Shown: piece after piece, positions 5,136 through 6,510 of the stretch | How positions within the stretch are numbered: the first letter of the stretch is position 1 | Layout: every line of letters begins with the position of its first letter | Source of the DNA: an uncultured Bacteroidota bacterium | Lineage (GTDB): Bacteria > Bacteroidota > Bacteroidia > Chitinophagales > Chitinophagaceae | Reading direction: 5' to 3' | Length of the DNA: 6,510 nt | NCBI GenBank assembly: GCA_946479535.1 | Contig: CAMLGP010000166.1 | Coordinates: forward strand, 1 to 6,510 | Position numbers and translations under genes: made by a program | Notes under the pieces: model-generated | What the model was told of the DNA's origin: nothing | What the model saw: only the letters and a program-made list of their open reading frames with translations | The model's database searches: none

Positions 5136-6510
5136 GTGAAATACCGGTTCAGATTATTGCTTGTTATATCGTTAATGGCGCTGGCCATTTTTATTCTCCG
5201 GTGTGGTATGCACCAGTCAACCATTGACTTTACCACCCAGGTAAAACCCATTCTGAATAATCATTGCATTAGCTGTCACGGTGGTGTTCGTCAGAAAGGA
5301 GGATTCAGTCTATTATTCCGCGAAGAAGCACTCTCTAAAACAAAATCAGGTAAATATGGAATTGTTCCTGGTGATCCGGGTCAGAGTGAAATGATCAGGA
5401 GAATTTCATTGAATGATCCGGAAGACCGAATGCCTTACAAGCATGATCCACTCAGCAAAGAGGATATTACAATATTAAAGAACTGGATCAAACAGGGTGC
5501 TAAATGGGGCGAACATTGGGCCTATGTTCCTTTGAAACCAGTTTCTGTACCAGAAGTTTCTGGTAATTGGGCCAAAAATTCAATTGATCATTTTATTGAG
5601 AAGAAATGGAATGAGGCAAAACTTGCTGCTTCTCCTGCTGCCAATAAACAGACACTATTAAGGAGGGTTGCATTGGATATTATTGGAATGCCAGCCCCTG
5701 ACCATCTGGCAAAACAGTATCTGGCAGATAATAGTGATAAAGCATACTCCAATCTTGTTGATTCCTTGTTAGCATCACCACATTATGGAGAGAAATGGAC
5801 GGCCATGTGGCTGGATCTTGCACGTTATGCAGATACCAAAGGATATGAGCGGGATGATAGTCGCTCAATCTGGCATTACCGGGATTGGCTTATTAAGGCT
5901 TTTAATAAGGATATGCCTTATGATCTATTCCTGAAAGAACAGATCGCCGGAGATCTATTACCTGATCCAACTGATGATGATTTTATTGCTACCGCCTTTC
6001 ACCGCAATACCATGACGAATGATGAAGGCGGAACAGATAATGAAGAATTCCGCACTGCTGCGGTAATGGACCGCGTTAATACCACCTGGCAGGCATTATT
6101 GGGAACAACCTTCGCCTGTGTTCAATGTCACAGTCATCCTTATGATCCTTTCCGTCATGAAGAGTATTATAAATTCATGGCCTTCTTCAATAACTCCCGG
6201 GATGAGGACACATTTGACGATTATCCAATATTAAGACACTATAATGATTCCCTGAAGCTCCAATTGAACAGGGTAGTGAACTGGGTGAAGAATAATGTAT
6301 CAGATCAGGAGTCACAGGAAGTTGGACAATTCCTCAGAACCTGGCAGCCTGCTTACAATTCCCTGACCTGTGATAGTTTTATCAATAGTGAATTGAGCGA
6401 TACAAAATGGCTGGCTTTGCGTAATCATGCGCTGTGCCGGCTAAAAAATGTTGATCTCAATAACAGGGATCATCTCATCTTCCGTTATGCAGCAGGAACG
6501 GCTTCCGGTA
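5136..6510 (+). CDS. PSCyt1-PSCyt2 (DUF1549) cytochrome-domain protein, membrane-targeted; partial, 3' end outside window
   Basis: The frame is open from 5124 to the right edge; from GTG 5136 it has 458 complete codons. GTG is chosen because it supplies a basic n-region (K2, R4, R6) before a hydrophobic stretch at 7-21, a signal peptide or anchor. ATG at 5175 would cut this segment. C23 is not in a lipobox (Arg precedes it). Residues 31-105 match planctomycete-type cytochrome domain PSCyt1, with a heme c motif CISCH (44-48) in the usual VKPILNNHCISCHG setting. Residues about 147-355 match PSCyt2/DUF1549, with MWLDLARYAD, YRDWLI, EQIAGDLLP and a second CxxCH, CVQCHSHPYDP (328-338). The PSD1/DUF1553 domain normally found at the C-terminus would lie outside the window. 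The last residues (LNNRDHLIFRYAAGTASG) look like the start of a CBM6-like beta-sandwich. Function of this family is poorly defined; a periplasmic redox or polysaccharide-related role is only a suggestion. Confidence 0.87.
   Translation, partial: MKYRFRLLLVISLMALAIFILRCGMHQSTIDFTTQVKPILNNHCISCHGGVRQKGGFSLLFREEALSKTKSGKYGIVPGDPGQSEMIRRISLNDPEDRMPYKHDPLSKEDITILKNWIKQGAKWGEHWAYVPLKPVSVPEVSGNWAKNSIDHFIEKKWNEAKLAASPAANKQTLLRRVALDIIGMPAPDHLAKQYLADNSDKAYSNLVDSLLASPHYGEKWTAMWLDLARYADTKGYERDDSRSIWHYRDWLIKAFNKDMPYDLFLKEQIAGDLLPDPTDDDFIATAFHRNTMTNDEGGTDNEEFRTAAVMDRVNTTWQALLGTTFACVQCHSHPYDPFRHEEYYKFMAFFNNSRDEDTFDDYPILRHYNDSLKLQLNRVVNWVKNNVSDQESQEVGQFLRTWQPAYNSLTCDSFINSELSDTKWLALRNHALCRLKNVDLNNRDHLIFRYAAGTASG

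Noticed and set aside
5680..5868. Minus-strand open frame of 62 codons within the PSCyt gene
   Set aside because: It is antisense to the highly conserved DUF1549 core (MWLDLARYAD, YRDWLI), so it is a shadow.

Overview
The window looks like chromosomal DNA from a Bacteroidota bacterium, most likely a Chitinophagaceae or Cytophagales-type soil or plant-litter heterotroph. This is inferred from four things: moderately AT-rich coding DNA, no Shine-Dalgarno sequences ahead of the genes, TAnnTTTG-type -7 promoter boxes, and gene content combining a secreted GH78-like glycosidase with a PSCyt1/PSCyt2 cytochrome-domain protein. No RNA gene, mobile element, CRISPR array or long repeat was seen. Coding density is very high, and the longest non-coding gap is only 96 bp.

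Left half (1-2604, minus strand): three tightly packed genes, transcribed right to left. They are a DapA/N-acetylneuraminate-lyase-family enzyme (2604-1687), a 4-hydroxyproline 2-epimerase of the proline racemase family with both catalytic cysteines (1687-686), and the N-terminal 220 residues of a DadA-like FAD-dependent D-amino acid dehydrogenase (661 to beyond base 1). The first two genes overlap by one base (TAATG) and the third follows after 24 nt. Together they match the trans-4-hydroxy-L-proline catabolic route: epimerisation to cis-4-hydroxy-D-proline, oxidation to a pyrroline carboxylate, then deamination to alpha-ketoglutarate semialdehyde. The final dehydrogenase that would yield alpha-ketoglutarate is not in the window and may lie beyond the left edge.

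Centre (2605-2700): a 96-bp divergent intergenic region. It holds a 7-bp perfect inverted repeat overlapping an exact TAnnTTTG box just before the rightward gene, plus a weaker candidate box for the leftward operon.

Right half (2701-6510, plus strand): a complete secreted six-hairpin glycosidase of the alpha-L-rhamnosidase (GH78-like) type, then, after 50 bp, the first 458 residues of a membrane-targeted PSCyt1-PSCyt2 (DUF1549) protein with two CxxCH motifs. The latter probably starts at GTG and runs off the right edge.

Inferred theme: hydroxyproline catabolism beside an exported rhamnosidase would fit salvage of plant hydroxyproline-rich glycoproteins such as arabinogalactan proteins and extensins. 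Adjacency is the only evidence for that link.
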